Source: Magnetovibrio sp.
GTDB lineage: Bacteria > Pseudomonadota > Alphaproteobacteria > Rhodospirillales > Magnetovibrionaceae
Direction of reading: 5' to 3'
Assembly (NCBI GenBank): GCA_028281525.1
Contig: JANQJR010000005.1
Span: 1 to 38,807 of the forward strand
DNA length: 38,807 nt
Shown here: piece by piece, positions 9,777-17,287 of the stretch
Numbering within the stretch: the first letter of the stretch is position 1
Layout: each line of letters begins with the position of its first letter
Notes under the pieces: generated by a model
The model's input: the letters and a program-made list of their open reading frames with translations, nothing else
Told to the model about the DNA's origin: nothing
Database searches by the model: none
Position numbers and translations under genes: made by a program

Positions 9777-9860
9777 AAATCCCTCCAGGGGATGGTGTTT
9801 GCCTCGCCGAGTTCGCAGGCCCTGTTGTTCAGGTCCCGCGAAGGGCTCCTCAACACGCCA

Positions 9861-10448
9861 TCATGCCGCCAAGTCCCTATTTTTTGAAATATCGATGAAG
9901 TTCTTGAGAATTTCATGGCCGTGCTCGGACGCGATGCTTTCCGGGTGGAACTGTACGCCGAAGATGGGCCGGGTCTTGTGCATCAAACCTTGGATCACGC
10001 CGTCCGCGCTTTCGGCGGTCACTTCCAGGCAATCCGGCAGGCCGTCTTTGGCCACCATCAAGGAATGGTAGCGCGTGCAAGTTAGCGGCGAAGGCAGGCC
10101 CGCAAACACGCCTTTGCTTTCGTGGGTGATCTCGCTGACCTTGCCGTGCATCGGCTGAGGCGAGCGCACCACCTTTCCGCCGAAATGCTGGCCGATGGTC
10201 TGATGGCCCAGGCACACGCCGAAAATGGGAAGCGCGTCCGGGGCCTTGGCGACCACATCCAGGCAAATTCCGGCTTGGTCCGGATCGCACGGACCGGGGG
10301 ACAACACGATACCGTCGTAGCCGCCGTTCACGGCAGCCTCCGCGGTGATCGCGTCGTTGCGCTGAACCTCCACCTCCGCACCCAATTCGCCCAGGAAATG
10401 CAGGAGGTTGTAGGTAAAGCTGTCGTAGTTGTCGATGAGCAGGAACAT
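9861..10448 (-). CDS. trpG: Anthranilate synthase component II (glutamine amidotransferase)
   Basis: TrpG releases ammonia from glutamine and feeds it to TrpE to make anthranilate from chorismate. The 195-aa class I amidotransferase has the oxyanion motif LSPGPC (49-54), the nucleophile C79 in GVCLGHQ and the catalytic pair H168/E170 in QFHPES. The length fits a stand-alone subunit. It is the first gene of the leftward trpGDC-moaC-moeA operon. Its usual upstream partner trpE lies 6.8 kb away beyond the copper block, so this operon needs its own promoter in the 132-bp region shared with copA. The same protein may also serve as PabA; sequence alone cannot tell. Confidence 0.95.
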   Translation of the reverse strand: MFLLIDNYDSFTYNLLHFLGELGAEVEVQRNDAITAEAAVNGGYDGIVLSPGPCDPDQAGICLDVVAKAPDALPIFGVCLGHQTIGQHFGGKVVRSPQPMHGKVSEITHESKGVFAGLPSPLTCTRYHSLMVAKDGLPDCLEVTAESADGVIQGLMHKTRPIFGVQFHPESIASEHGHEILKNFIDISKNRDLAA

Positions 10449-10519
10449 AATTCATTCAGCGCCACTGATTTTGAACGCAATTGATTTAGCACAGAGTTTC
10501 TGGCGGTCACAGGATTAGA

Positions 10520-10550
10520 TTGACCTTCCAGTCTCAGAAAGGTTTAGGAT
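10520..10550 (+). promoter_or_regulatory. CueR-type promoter/operator of copA
   Basis: TTGACC (-35) at 10520-10525 and TAGGAT (-10) at 10545-10550 are separated by 19 bp. This overlong spacer is typical of promoters activated by MerR-family regulators. The spacer region holds the dyad ACCTTCC-N7-GAAAGGT, matching the known CueR operator pattern (CCTTCC...GGAAGG). CueR itself is encoded just after copA. A second perfect dyad, AACCTT (10551-10556) and AAGGTT (10569-10574), lies between the promoter and the start codon. Confidence 0.85.
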
Positions 10551-10580
10551 AACCTTCAACTTTACTATAAGGTTTAAAGC

Positions 10581-12995
10581 ATGCCCACAGGCGCTGCGAC
10601 AACAGCATCCCAATCCACCACGGAGTTCGCGCACATCACGCTGCCCGTGGAGGGCATGACCTGTGCGTCGTGCTCCGCGCGGATCGAACGGCAATTGGCG
10701 AAGTTGGGTGGTGTCGAAAAAGCAACGGTGAACTTGGCCGCGGAGACGGCGGATGTGGCCTTCGACCCGGATCAAGTGAGCGCGGCGGCCATCAAGACCG
10801 CCATCGAAAAGACCGGCTTTTCCGTACCCGAAACGGTGATCGAGCTGAGCATCGAGGGCATGACCTGCGCCAGTTGCGTTGCGCGGGTGGAAAAGGCCGT
10901 CGCCAAGGTGGCGGGCGTGGACGCGGTCAGCGTCAACTTGGCCGACGAAACCGCGCGGGTGCAAGCCGGTGGCGCGCGGGCGGCGGACATCGTGCGCGCC
11001 ATCGAAAAGACCGGTTTTGTGGCCGAAGTGATCGAGGACATCCAGGTTTTCGGTGCGGAGGATGACCGCAAAGACGCCCAGCGCCTGGAACGCGACATCG
11101 TCAACGTGGCGTTTGCGGCGGCCTTGACCGCGCCGCTGTGGGCCGAAATGGTGGCGATGATGACGGGGCTGGATTGGTCCCCGTCGCGCATGACGCAATT
11201 GATTTTAGCGAGTGCCGTGCAGTTCGGCGCGGGCTGGCGGTTTTATGGGCCCGCGTGGAAGGCGCTGCGCGCGCTCAGCGGCAACATGGATCTGTTGGTG
11301 GTGCTGGGCACGACCGCCGCTTGGAGCTTGAGCGCGTATCGGGTGATTACGGGGGACGGTGGGCATCTCTATTTCGAAGCGTCGGCCACGGTGATCACCT
11401 TGATCCTGTTCGGCCGCTTCCTGGAAAGCCGCGCCAAGCGGGGCACCACGGGGGCGATCCGTGCGTTGATGAAGTTGCGTCCCGAAACCGCGCGGGTGGT
11501 GTCGTCGGACGGTGCGGAAGTGGAGGTGCCCGCCCGCGCCGTGCAACGTGGCGATGTGGTGGTCATCCGTCCGGGTGAAAAGGTGCCGGTGGACGGCGAG
11601 ATTATCGATGGCGCCACAGCCATGGATGAAAGCCTGTTGACCGGCGAAAGCCTGCCGGTCGCCAAGCAACCGGGCGATTTGGTGACCGGCGGGGCTATCA
11701 ACGCGGACGGCATGGTGTCGGTGAAGGCGACGCGCGTCGGCCAGGACTCCACCCTGTCGCAGATCGTGCGCCTCATTCAAAATGCACAGGCTTCCAAGGC
11801 GCCGGTGCAAAAACTAGTAGACAAAATCGCCGCCGTTTTCGTGCCCTTAGTGGTGGCGTTCGCGCTGATCACCTGGGGGGCGTGGTTCCTGGTGGGGTAT
11901 GGTTGGGAAGTGGGCTTGATCAATGCGGTGACGGTGTTGGTGATCGCATGCCCCTGCGCACTGGGCCTTGCCACGCCCACGGCGATCATGGTCGGCACCG
12001 GCGTGGCGGCCAAACATGGCATCTTGATCAAGGATGCCGGAGCGCTTGAGCGGGCCCGTAACGTCGATACCGTGGTGTTCGACAAGACCGGAACTCTCAG
12101 CGAGGGGCGCTTGAGCTTGCGGAACGTTCATCCGCTCAAGGGCAATGAGAAAGAGCTGTTGCGCTTGAGCGCCAACGTGCAGCACGGCAGCGAACATCCC
12201 ATCGCGCGGGCGCTGCTGGATGCGGTTGAAGAACCACTCCTTCCGCTCAAGGGCTTCAAGGCCCATCCCGGGCGTGGGGTGGAGGGCGTATTGGATGGGT
12301 GCAAAATCCTGGTCGGAAACCGCGCTCTGATGGCCGAGGCCGGTTTTGCCATAGATCCTCAAGAGGATACCGCGAGGCCCCTGGAGCGTGCCGGCAACAC
12401 CGTGGTGTGGACCGCGGTGCAGGACCAAGGCGTGTTGGGGTATTTGGCGGTGGGCGATACGCCGCGGCCCAGCGCTAAAAGCGCGATAACCGGACTGAAG
12501 GCTTTGGATATTCATCCCGTGATGCTCACCGGCGACAATGCGCGCACCGCGCACAGCATGGCGGGCGCTTTGGGTATTTCGCATGTGATCTCCGAAGTGC
12601 TGCCCGAAGGCAAGGCGGGCGAGGTCGAACGTTTGCAACGGGACGGCTGTGTGGTCGCCATGGTGGGCGACGGCGTCAACGATGCGCCGGCGTTGGCCCA
12701 GGCCGAAGTCGGCATCGCCATGGGCACCGGGACCGACGTCGCCATGCACACCGCCCAGATCACCTTGATGCGTGGCGATCCGGCTTTGGTGGCGGGGGCC
12801 TTGGACGTTTCCCGCGCGACGGTCGCAAAAATCCGTCAGAACCTGTTTTGGGCGTTCATCTACAACATCATTGCGCTGCCCTTGGCGGCGGGGGGCGTGC
12901 TGAGCCCCGCCATCGCCGGGGCCGCCATGGCCATGAGCAGCGTTTCCGTGGTGACGAATTCACTGCTGTTGAAACGCTGGGCACCGAAGGAATAG
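10581..12995 (+). CDS. copA: Copper-exporting P1B-type ATPase CopA
   Basis: CopA pumps Cu(I) from the cytoplasm across the inner membrane at the cost of ATP. The 804-aa protein has two N-terminal heavy-metal domains with GMTCASC (C28/C31 and C96/C99). Transmembrane helices follow from about residue 172. The actuator motif TGES is at 354-357, the membrane metal site CPC at 457-459, the phosphorylated D501 in DKTGT, SEHP at 537-540, GDGVND at 696-701 and the MSSVSVV helix near the C-terminus. All are intact and of the Cu(I) subclass (P1B-1). AAGG eight bases before ATG 10581 serves as RBS. cueR starts 11 bp after the stop, so the two are co-transcribed from a CueR-type promoter, which gives positive feedback. 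Confidence 0.97.
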   Translation: MPTGAATTASQSTTEFAHITLPVEGMTCASCSARIERQLAKLGGVEKATVNLAAETADVAFDPDQVSAAAIKTAIEKTGFSVPETVIELSIEGMTCASCVARVEKAVAKVAGVDAVSVNLADETARVQAGGARAADIVRAIEKTGFVAEVIEDIQVFGAEDDRKDAQRLERDIVNVAFAAALTAPLWAEMVAMMTGLDWSPSRMTQLILASAVQFGAGWRFYGPAWKALRALSGNMDLLVVLGTTAAWSLSAYRVITGDGGHLYFEASATVITLILFGRFLESRAKRGTTGAIRALMKLRPETARVVSSDGAEVEVPARAVQRGDVVVIRPGEKVPVDGEIIDGATAMDESLLTGESLPVAKQPGDLVTGGAINADGMVSVKATRVGQDSTLSQIVRLIQNAQASKAPVQKLVDKIAAVFVPLVVAFALITWGAWFLVGYGWEVGLINAVTVLVIACPCALGLATPTAIMVGTGVAAKHGILIKDAGALERARNVDTVVFDKTGTLSEGRLSLRNVHPLKGNEKELLRLSANVQHGSEHPIARALLDAVEEPLLPLKGFKAHPGRGVEGVLDGCKILVGNRALMAEAGFAIDPQEDTARPLERAGNTVVWTAVQDQGVLGYLAVGDTPRPSAKSAITGLKALDIHPVMLTGDNARTAHSMAGALGISHVISEVLPEGKAGEVERLQRDGCVVAMVGDGVNDAPALAQAEVGIAMGTGTDVAMHTAQITLMRGDPALVAGALDVSRATVAKIRQNLFWAFIYNIIALPLAAGGVLSPAIAGAAMAMSSVSVVTNSLLLKRWAPKE

Positions 12996-13006
12996 AAGGA
13001 GAGACC

Positions 13007-13411
13007 ATGAACATCGGCCAAGCTGCGAAACTGTCCGACGTGTCGGCCAAAACGATCCGTTATTACGAATCCATCGGACTGATCCCCAAGGCCGCGCGTG
13101 CGGACAACGGTTACCGCGATTATTCCGAAAACGACGTGGAGACGCTGCGTTTCATCAAACGTTCGCGCAATCTCGGCTTTTCCGTCGAAGACGTGTCCAA
13201 CCTGTTGGACCTGTGGCGCGACAAGGAACGCGCCAGCGCCGATGTGAAGGCTGTGGCGCTCAAACACATCGAAGATGTGGAAACCCGCATTCAAGAATTG
13301 CAAAGCATCCGCGACACGCTGACGAACCTGACCGAAAGTTGCCATGGCGACGATCGCCCCGATTGCCCCATTCTGGAAGGGCTGGCTGGCAACAACGGCT
13401 GTTGCAACTGA
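13007..13411 (+). CDS. cueR: CueR, copper-responsive MerR-family regulator
   Basis: CueR senses free Cu(I) and activates copper-detoxification promoters by untwisting their long spacers. I start it at ATG 13007, after a GGAG in AGAAGGAGAGACC; the open frame upstream lies inside copA and is not used. The 134-aa protein has the MerR helix-turn-helix (MNIGQAAKLSDVSAKTIRYYE, core IGQAAKLSDVSAKTIRYY), a dimerisation helix and a C-terminal metal loop. S77 and the ligands C112 and C120 (CHGDDRPDC) occupy the same positions as in E. coli CueR. That combination marks monovalent-ion sensors. A C-terminal CC pair is also present. It is the likely regulator of both TTGACC-N19 promoters in this window. 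Confidence 0.95.
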   Translation: MNIGQAAKLSDVSAKTIRYYESIGLIPKAARADNGYRDYSENDVETLRFIKRSRNLGFSVEDVSNLLDLWRDKERASADVKAVALKHIEDVETRIQELQSIRDTLTNLTESCHGDDRPDCPILEGLAGNNGCCN

Positions 13412-13482
13412 CGTCTCTTCATTGACTGTAAAGGGGTAGCGTAGGATTCTAGCCGTGAGATTCGAACGGCTGGAACGAAACC

Positions 13483-14802
13483 GTGGCCCGCAAACCGACA
13501 CAGCAGAAACGTCAGGTCCGCAGCCCGTCCCGGGTCAAGCGCATGCTTGCCAAGCATCGCGCGCTCAAGGCGGTGCAACGCTTTGCGTGGCTGAAAAAAC
13601 CGCTGCACCTTTTTCTCACCAAAACCATTTCAGTTCCCAAACTTGATGTGGAGGTGCCGTTTGCCCCGGCCTTGGCCTTCGCTGCGGTGTTGGGGATTGC
13701 CGTCGGCGTGGGGTACTGGGGCGCGAAGAGCCTGTTCGGCGGAGGCGGGCAGGTCGTCCACCAGTCGCACACGCATCCGGCTCGCCAGACCCATAGCCTT
13801 GAGGGTGTGATTCTGGCGGAGCCCGATGGTGATTTCGGCCGGCCCCCATTGGCGTATGAGGAAAAGGTCGCCGAAGAGGTCTATGAGGAACCGCCCCTGG
13901 ATGCGGTGCTGCCACGGACGTCCCAAGACATGTCCGAACCCGCGGATCAACTTGAGTCCACGCGTCCGTCCGAGGTCGCAAGCCTGCCGCCGTCCGACGC
14001 CGTTCCGTCGGTGGTTCCGCCATCCGCGCCGGATATCCAAGGCCCTCTGCCGTTGTGGCGGAAAAACGCCGTGGCCTACGATGTCCCGCCGGGCGCGCCC
14101 AAGATCGCCATCGTCATCGACGACATGGGGGTGGACCGCAAACGCTCCAAACGCATGTGGGAAGACGTGGACGCGCCTTTGACTCTGTCGTTCATGACCT
14201 ATGCGGACGATTTGGAGCAGCAATCCGGTGCTGCTCGGGCCATGGGACACGAATTGATGTTGCACATGTCCATGGAGCCATCCAATGCCGCCATCGACGC
14301 TGGTCCCAACGTCTTGTTGACGGCCATGGAAGATGGGGAAATCCGCAAATTCGCCAACTGGGGTATGGACCGTTTTGACGGTTTCGTGGGCGTCAATAAC
14401 CACATGGGCAGCCGTTTCACCGAAGACGCCCGCGCCATGCGTGCGGTGTTGGAGGAAATTCACAAACGCGGCTTGATGTATCTGGACTCCCGCACATCCA
14501 GCAACACGGTCGGGCCTCAATTGGCGCGCCAGATGGGGCTGCCGTTTCTGGAGCGCAATGTGTTCTTGGACAATGAAAACGTTATCGCCAAAGTCCTCAA
14601 ACAATTGGGCGAGGCAGAACGGCTGGCGCGTAAGTATGGCCGCTCCATCGCCATCGGCCACCCCAGGGACGCAACGATAGAGGCGCTCAAGTCTTGGATT
14701 CCCGCCGCGCGCGCGCGCGGCTTCGCCATCGTTCCGGTCAGTGCGATCCTGCGCCAAAAGATGGCTGAGGCTCAGGCCTCGTCGGGCGCCGCCACCAATT
14801 GA
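13483..14802 (+). CDS. Divergent polysaccharide deacetylase, YibQ-like
   Basis: The 439-aa protein has a basic cytoplasmic N-terminus (1-58), a single membrane helix (about 60-82) and a Pro/Glu-rich periplasmic linker (85-205). The divergent polysaccharide deacetylase domain (DUF610/YibQ family) spans about 206-430. Family motifs are IVIDDMG (D213/D214), LMLHMSMEP, GVNNHMGS, LDSRTSS and GHPRDAT. The family is exported and usually found beside murein-hydrolase activator and C-terminal protease genes (envC, ctpA), suggesting envelope or peptidoglycan work; the substrate is unknown. Here none of those partners is adjacent. The start is GTG at 13483 with only a weak GGAACG before it. A 71-bp gap with a small hairpin (13451-13471) separates it from cueR, so read-through from the copper promoter is possible. 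Confidence 0.85.
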   Translation: MARKPTQQKRQVRSPSRVKRMLAKHRALKAVQRFAWLKKPLHLFLTKTISVPKLDVEVPFAPALAFAAVLGIAVGVGYWGAKSLFGGGGQVVHQSHTHPARQTHSLEGVILAEPDGDFGRPPLAYEEKVAEEVYEEPPLDAVLPRTSQDMSEPADQLESTRPSEVASLPPSDAVPSVVPPSAPDIQGPLPLWRKNAVAYDVPPGAPKIAIVIDDMGVDRKRSKRMWEDVDAPLTLSFMTYADDLEQQSGAARAMGHELMLHMSMEPSNAAIDAGPNVLLTAMEDGEIRKFANWGMDRFDGFVGVNNHMGSRFTEDARAMRAVLEEIHKRGLMYLDSRTSSNTVGPQLARQMGLPFLERNVFLDNENVIAKVLKQLGEAERLARKYGRSIAIGHPRDATIEALKSWIPAARARGFAIVPVSAILRQKMAEAQASSGAATN

Positions 14803-14889
14803 TCATGTGGATAGATCGACCAGCGCACCGGAGGGAAAGGCGTTGGTCTGAAAGCGCGTCACCAGGCTTGTTCCGGTGATGTCCGCCAT
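14803..14889 (-). CDS. Possible 28-aa small ORF, unrecognised
   Basis: In the 245-bp gap between the deacetylase and copZ, the minus strand has an ATG at 14889 preceded by GAGGGA at a spacing of 7 bases. The 28-codon frame begins MADITGTSLVTRF and ends in TGA at 14803-14805. An in-frame ATG further upstream at 14910 would add seven residues. Neither domain nor signal is visible. It could be a small protein, the remnant of a longer gene, or chance. It would be divergent from copZ, and its stop overlaps the last bases before the deacetylase end. Confidence 0.25.
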   Translation of the reverse strand: MADITGTSLVTRFQTNAFPSGALVDLST

Positions 14890-14958
14890 GGTGCTTTCCC
14901 TCGCATTCATACTACCAGAGTCAATGTTGCGCCGTGAATCGGGTTCCTGGATTGAGGC

Positions 14959-14989
14959 TTGACCTTCCCAAGACGAGAAGGCTTATTTT
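14959..14989 (+). promoter_or_regulatory. CueR-type promoter/operator of copZ
   Basis: TTGACC at 14959-14964 and TATTTT at 14984-14989 are separated by 19 bp. CCTTC...GAAGG dyad symmetry lies across the spacer (CCTTCCCAAGACGAGAAGG). The architecture is the same as the copA promoter at 10520, and the first ten bases (TTGACCTTCC) are identical. It lies 59 bp before the copZ start. Confidence 0.85.
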
Positions 14990-15047
14990 GTTTTTGATAA
15001 TCATTTCAACGAAGGCAGAAAGCGGATACGCTGAAAGAAGGTACATG

Positions 15048-15251
15048 ATGACCGATATCTATACGGTCAACGGCATGACATGCGGAGGGTGCGCGAATTC
15101 CGTGACCAAAGCCATACAAGCCGCTGTGCCCAGCGCGGACGTCGAGGTGAATTTGGACGCCAAGACGGTCCGTGTCGCAGGCGCGGACGCAAACATCGTC
15201 AAACAGGCTGTGGAAGACGCGGGTTTTGAATTCGCCGGAATGGCAGGGTAG
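15048..15251 (+). CDS. copZ: CopZ-like copper chaperone (single heavy-metal domain)
   Basis: This 67-aa protein is a single ferredoxin-like heavy-metal-associated domain that carries Cu(I) in the cytoplasm, for example to CopA. The ligand motif GMTCGGC is at residues 9-15 (C12 and C15), followed by the family pattern of alternating strands and helices (VEVNLDAKTVRV). Two ATG codons are adjacent (15045 and 15048). AAGAAGG at 15035-15041 is better spaced from the second, so I use 15048; the other start adds one residue. It is the first gene after a CueR-type promoter and precedes two exported proteins. Confidence 0.92.
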   Translation: MTDIYTVNGMTCGGCANSVTKAIQAAVPSADVEVNLDAKTVRVAGADANIVKQAVEDAGFEFAGMAG

Positions 15252-15306
15252 TGCGAGGCTTGAGGGGGGCTCGCGTGTATATTCAACAATTGGGGAAATT
15301 GAAGGC

Positions 15307-15825
15307 ATGCATAAACATCTCAAACTGGCCGTGCTGAGCGCGGTGTTCGCCATATCCGCCGCTTTGGCGCCCGTGAGCGCATCCGCGGCGGATTTCATCA
15401 TCGAGCCGCTGGACTACGACATTCCGGGCGAGGTCGAAATCGCCGCCGAGGAAGGCAAGAACCTGGTGGTGATGTTCAGCCAGAACGGCTGCCCCTACTG
15501 CGACAAAATGCACAAGCGGGTCTTCCCGCATCCCAAGGTTTCGGCGCAGTTCAATGACGCGTTTGTGATGTTCGAAATCAACATCAAAGGCGATTTGGAG
15601 ATGGTGTCGCACAGCGGTGAGGACACCACGGAAAAGAAATACGCCAGTTCCATGCGCGCGCGCGCCACGCCGCTGTTTGTGTTTTACGACAAAGAGGGCA
15701 AGGACGTATTGCGCCTGACCGGCTATCAAGAACCTGGCATCTTCATGACGGCAGGGCGTTACATCACGTCCGAAGCCTATAAGGACGGCACGTCGTTCGT
15801 GTCGTTCGTACGCAGCGGCAAGTAA
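15307..15825 (+). CDS. Exported thioredoxin-fold protein with CPYC motif
   Basis: The 172-aa protein has a Sec signal peptide (basic start, hydrophobic core, cleavage near ASASA-ADF at 27). A thioredoxin-like domain follows, with the redox pair C62/C65 in NGCPYCDKMH and the cis-proline region RATPLFVFYD. The shape resembles SoxW-type periplasmic thioredoxins. ATG 15307 follows GAAGG, and the longer open frame upstream overlaps copZ and is ignored. It lies 55 bp after copZ and 12 bp before the next gene, and all three probably share the CueR-type promoter. It might reduce or isomerise periplasmic disulfides, or protect copper-sensitive thiols. That role is inference from context. Confidence 0.8.
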   Translation: MHKHLKLAVLSAVFAISAALAPVSASAADFIIEPLDYDIPGEVEIAAEEGKNLVVMFSQNGCPYCDKMHKRVFPHPKVSAQFNDAFVMFEINIKGDLEMVSHSGEDTTEKKYASSMRARATPLFVFYDKEGKDVLRLTGYQEPGIFMTAGRYITSEAYKDGTSFVSFVRSGK

Positions 15826-15837
15826 GGGGAGGCGCAT

Positions 15838-16524
15838 ATGTGGAAGCGTTTTGCTCTCGCGGCGGTGGCCGCGTTCGCCTTGCTGAGCGGCCCGGCCCGC
15901 GCCGACATGCCGCAGACCGACGTCGATCTTGTCAAGCAGATGACCGGCCAACCGGCGGACAAAATCGTCGAAGCGTTGGATATCTATTACCGTCTACACG
16001 TGTCGGAACTGATGGTGCAAAACATCGCCGAAGACAACGTCGCCAATTTCTTTGCCACCCGCCGCGCCAACGAGGCGAGCGTCGATGCCGGCGCCATCGC
16101 CAAGCTTGAAGCGGAAGGCAAAAGCATATCGGCCAAGCGCAAGGCGCTGACCGAAGAAAACCGGAATCTACGCGTCAAGCTGGAAGAGGTTTCCGGGATC
16201 GAATTCCTGGATGCGTTGATCATGACGCCGGACGCGCCGATGGCGAAGCCGGCGGCGGCATCCGGCGATCTTGCCGCGCAGCAAGAGAGGGCGTGGAAAG
16301 CCCTTGAAGCGGCGCAAACCCGATGGCGCGAGCAACGCATGGCGTTGTTGGAAGCGCAGCAGCGTTACGACGACACCCGCGACGTTCATCTCGAACTCGT
16401 TCTCAACGACATGACCCGCGCTGAAATCGCCCTGGCCGAGGCGGTCGGCGCGTGCCGTCTGGTCGAAGCCAAGATTGCGGCTTCCCAGGGCAAGCCGATC
16501 TCCGACGTTCTGGCCGCTCTGTAA
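15838..16524 (+). CDS. Exported coiled-coil protein of unknown function
   Basis: The 228-aa protein has a clear signal peptide (1-22, cleavage after ARA) and is otherwise almost entirely helical. Charged heptad-like stretches lie at about 80-120 and 145-205, suggesting coiled coil. One cysteine is left in the mature part (in GACRLVEA, near 210). I do not recognise a family. GGGGAGG precedes ATG 15838 with good spacing, and the gene is 12 bp after the thioredoxin-fold gene. A strong terminator starts 27 bp after its stop. By position it is the last gene of the copZ unit. A periplasmic partner of the thioredoxin-like protein is a reasonable guess, not a finding. Confidence 0.7.
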   Translation: MWKRFALAAVAAFALLSGPARADMPQTDVDLVKQMTGQPADKIVEALDIYYRLHVSELMVQNIAEDNVANFFATRRANEASVDAGAIAKLEAEGKSISAKRKALTEENRNLRVKLEEVSGIEFLDALIMTPDAPMAKPAAASGDLAAQQERAWKALEAAQTRWREQRMALLEAQQRYDDTRDVHLELVLNDMTRAEIALAEAVGACRLVEAKIAASQGKPISDVLAAL

Positions 16525-16550
16525 AACGGGCGTTACAGAATCGCAGTAGA

Positions 16551-16580
16551 AACGGAGCCCTTGAAACGGCTCCGTTTTTT
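16551..16580 (+). terminator. Strong intrinsic terminator of the copZ unit
   Basis: AACGGAGCC (16551-16559) and GGCTCCGTT (16568-16576) form a perfect 9-bp stem with an 8-base loop, followed by T to 16580. It ends the copZ-thioredoxin-coiled-coil transcript. It also shows that the next gene does not start at the TTG at 16561. Confidence 0.9.
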
Positions 16581-16605
16581 CTTTGCCGAAGGGGACGACG
16601 CCAAG

Positions 16606-17268
16606 ATGAGCAGTTACCACGCCCACATCGACATTTACTGCGAGCGCACCGAACCCGGCCTGTGGAGCGAGCCGCTCAATGCCGTCACTAATCTGGCGTT
16701 TGTTTTCGCCGCGTGGCTGTGCTGGAAACACTATGCGCACAAAGGACCCGATTTTGACCGCAGCGGTGCGTTTCTGATGATACTGGTGGGGCTGCTTGGC
16801 ATCGGCAGTGGACTGTTTCACACCTTCGCCACCCATTGGGCGATGCTCGCCGACGTCATTCCCATCATCGTCTTGATCCATGGATTCCTGTTCTTTGCCC
16901 TGCGCCGGTTTTTCGACCTCAACGTATGGATCAGCCTTGGCGCGGTGATCGCGTTCTTCGGGCTTGCGACGTCGGTGCGGGTGTCGGTGCCCGTCGAGGT
17001 TCTCAACGGCAGTGCGGGATATATCCCACCGTTTGCAGCGCTGACGGCGATGGGCGCGGCGATGGCGATCAAGAAGCATCCCGGCGCGGATTATATGTTG
17101 TTGGCGGCCGCTGTGTTCGCGGTGTCGCTGACGTTCAGGACCATCGACATGAAGTTTTGCGGCGCCATCCCCATCGGCACCCACTTCCTGTGGCACACGT
17201 TCAACGGTTTGTCGCTCTATCTGGCGGGCCGCGCTTATCTGCAGGCGTGGAGACCCGGCGCGATTTAA
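16606..17268 (+). CDS. Ceramidase-family (CREST) integral membrane protein
   Basis: The 220-aa protein has about seven hydrophobic helices and the CREST-superfamily metal set in order: S68 and H72 (GSGLFHT), D83 (LADVIPI), H193 and H197 (THFLWHT). CREST members are zinc-dependent membrane hydrolases, such as alkaline ceramidases. The N-terminal IDIYCERTEPGLWSEPLNA is characteristic of the bacterial ceramidase-domain group. The bacterial substrate is unknown. I use ATG 16606, because the open frame upstream runs through a terminator hairpin. The gene is convergent with trpE (19-bp gap) and is the last gene of the block inserted between trpE and trpG. Confidence 0.85.
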   Translation: MSSYHAHIDIYCERTEPGLWSEPLNAVTNLAFVFAAWLCWKHYAHKGPDFDRSGAFLMILVGLLGIGSGLFHTFATHWAMLADVIPIIVLIHGFLFFALRRFFDLNVWISLGAVIAFFGLATSVRVSVPVEVLNGSAGYIPPFAALTAMGAAMAIKKHPGADYMLLAAAVFAVSLTFRTIDMKFCGAIPIGTHFLWHTFNGLSLYLAGRAYLQAWRPGAI

Positions 17269-17287
17269 GGTATGGAGCGCGCGCGGC

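Noticed and set aside
14700-14725. GC-only alternating stretch (CGCGCGCGCG) as a Z-DNA or regulatory element
   Set aside because: It encodes an Ala/Arg run within the deacetylase gene and is explained by codon choice in high-GC DNA.
16561-16605. N-terminal extension of the ceramidase-family gene from a TTG at 16561
   Set aside because: The extension is encoded by the second arm and T-run of a perfect terminator hairpin; the ATG at 16606 is the sensible start.
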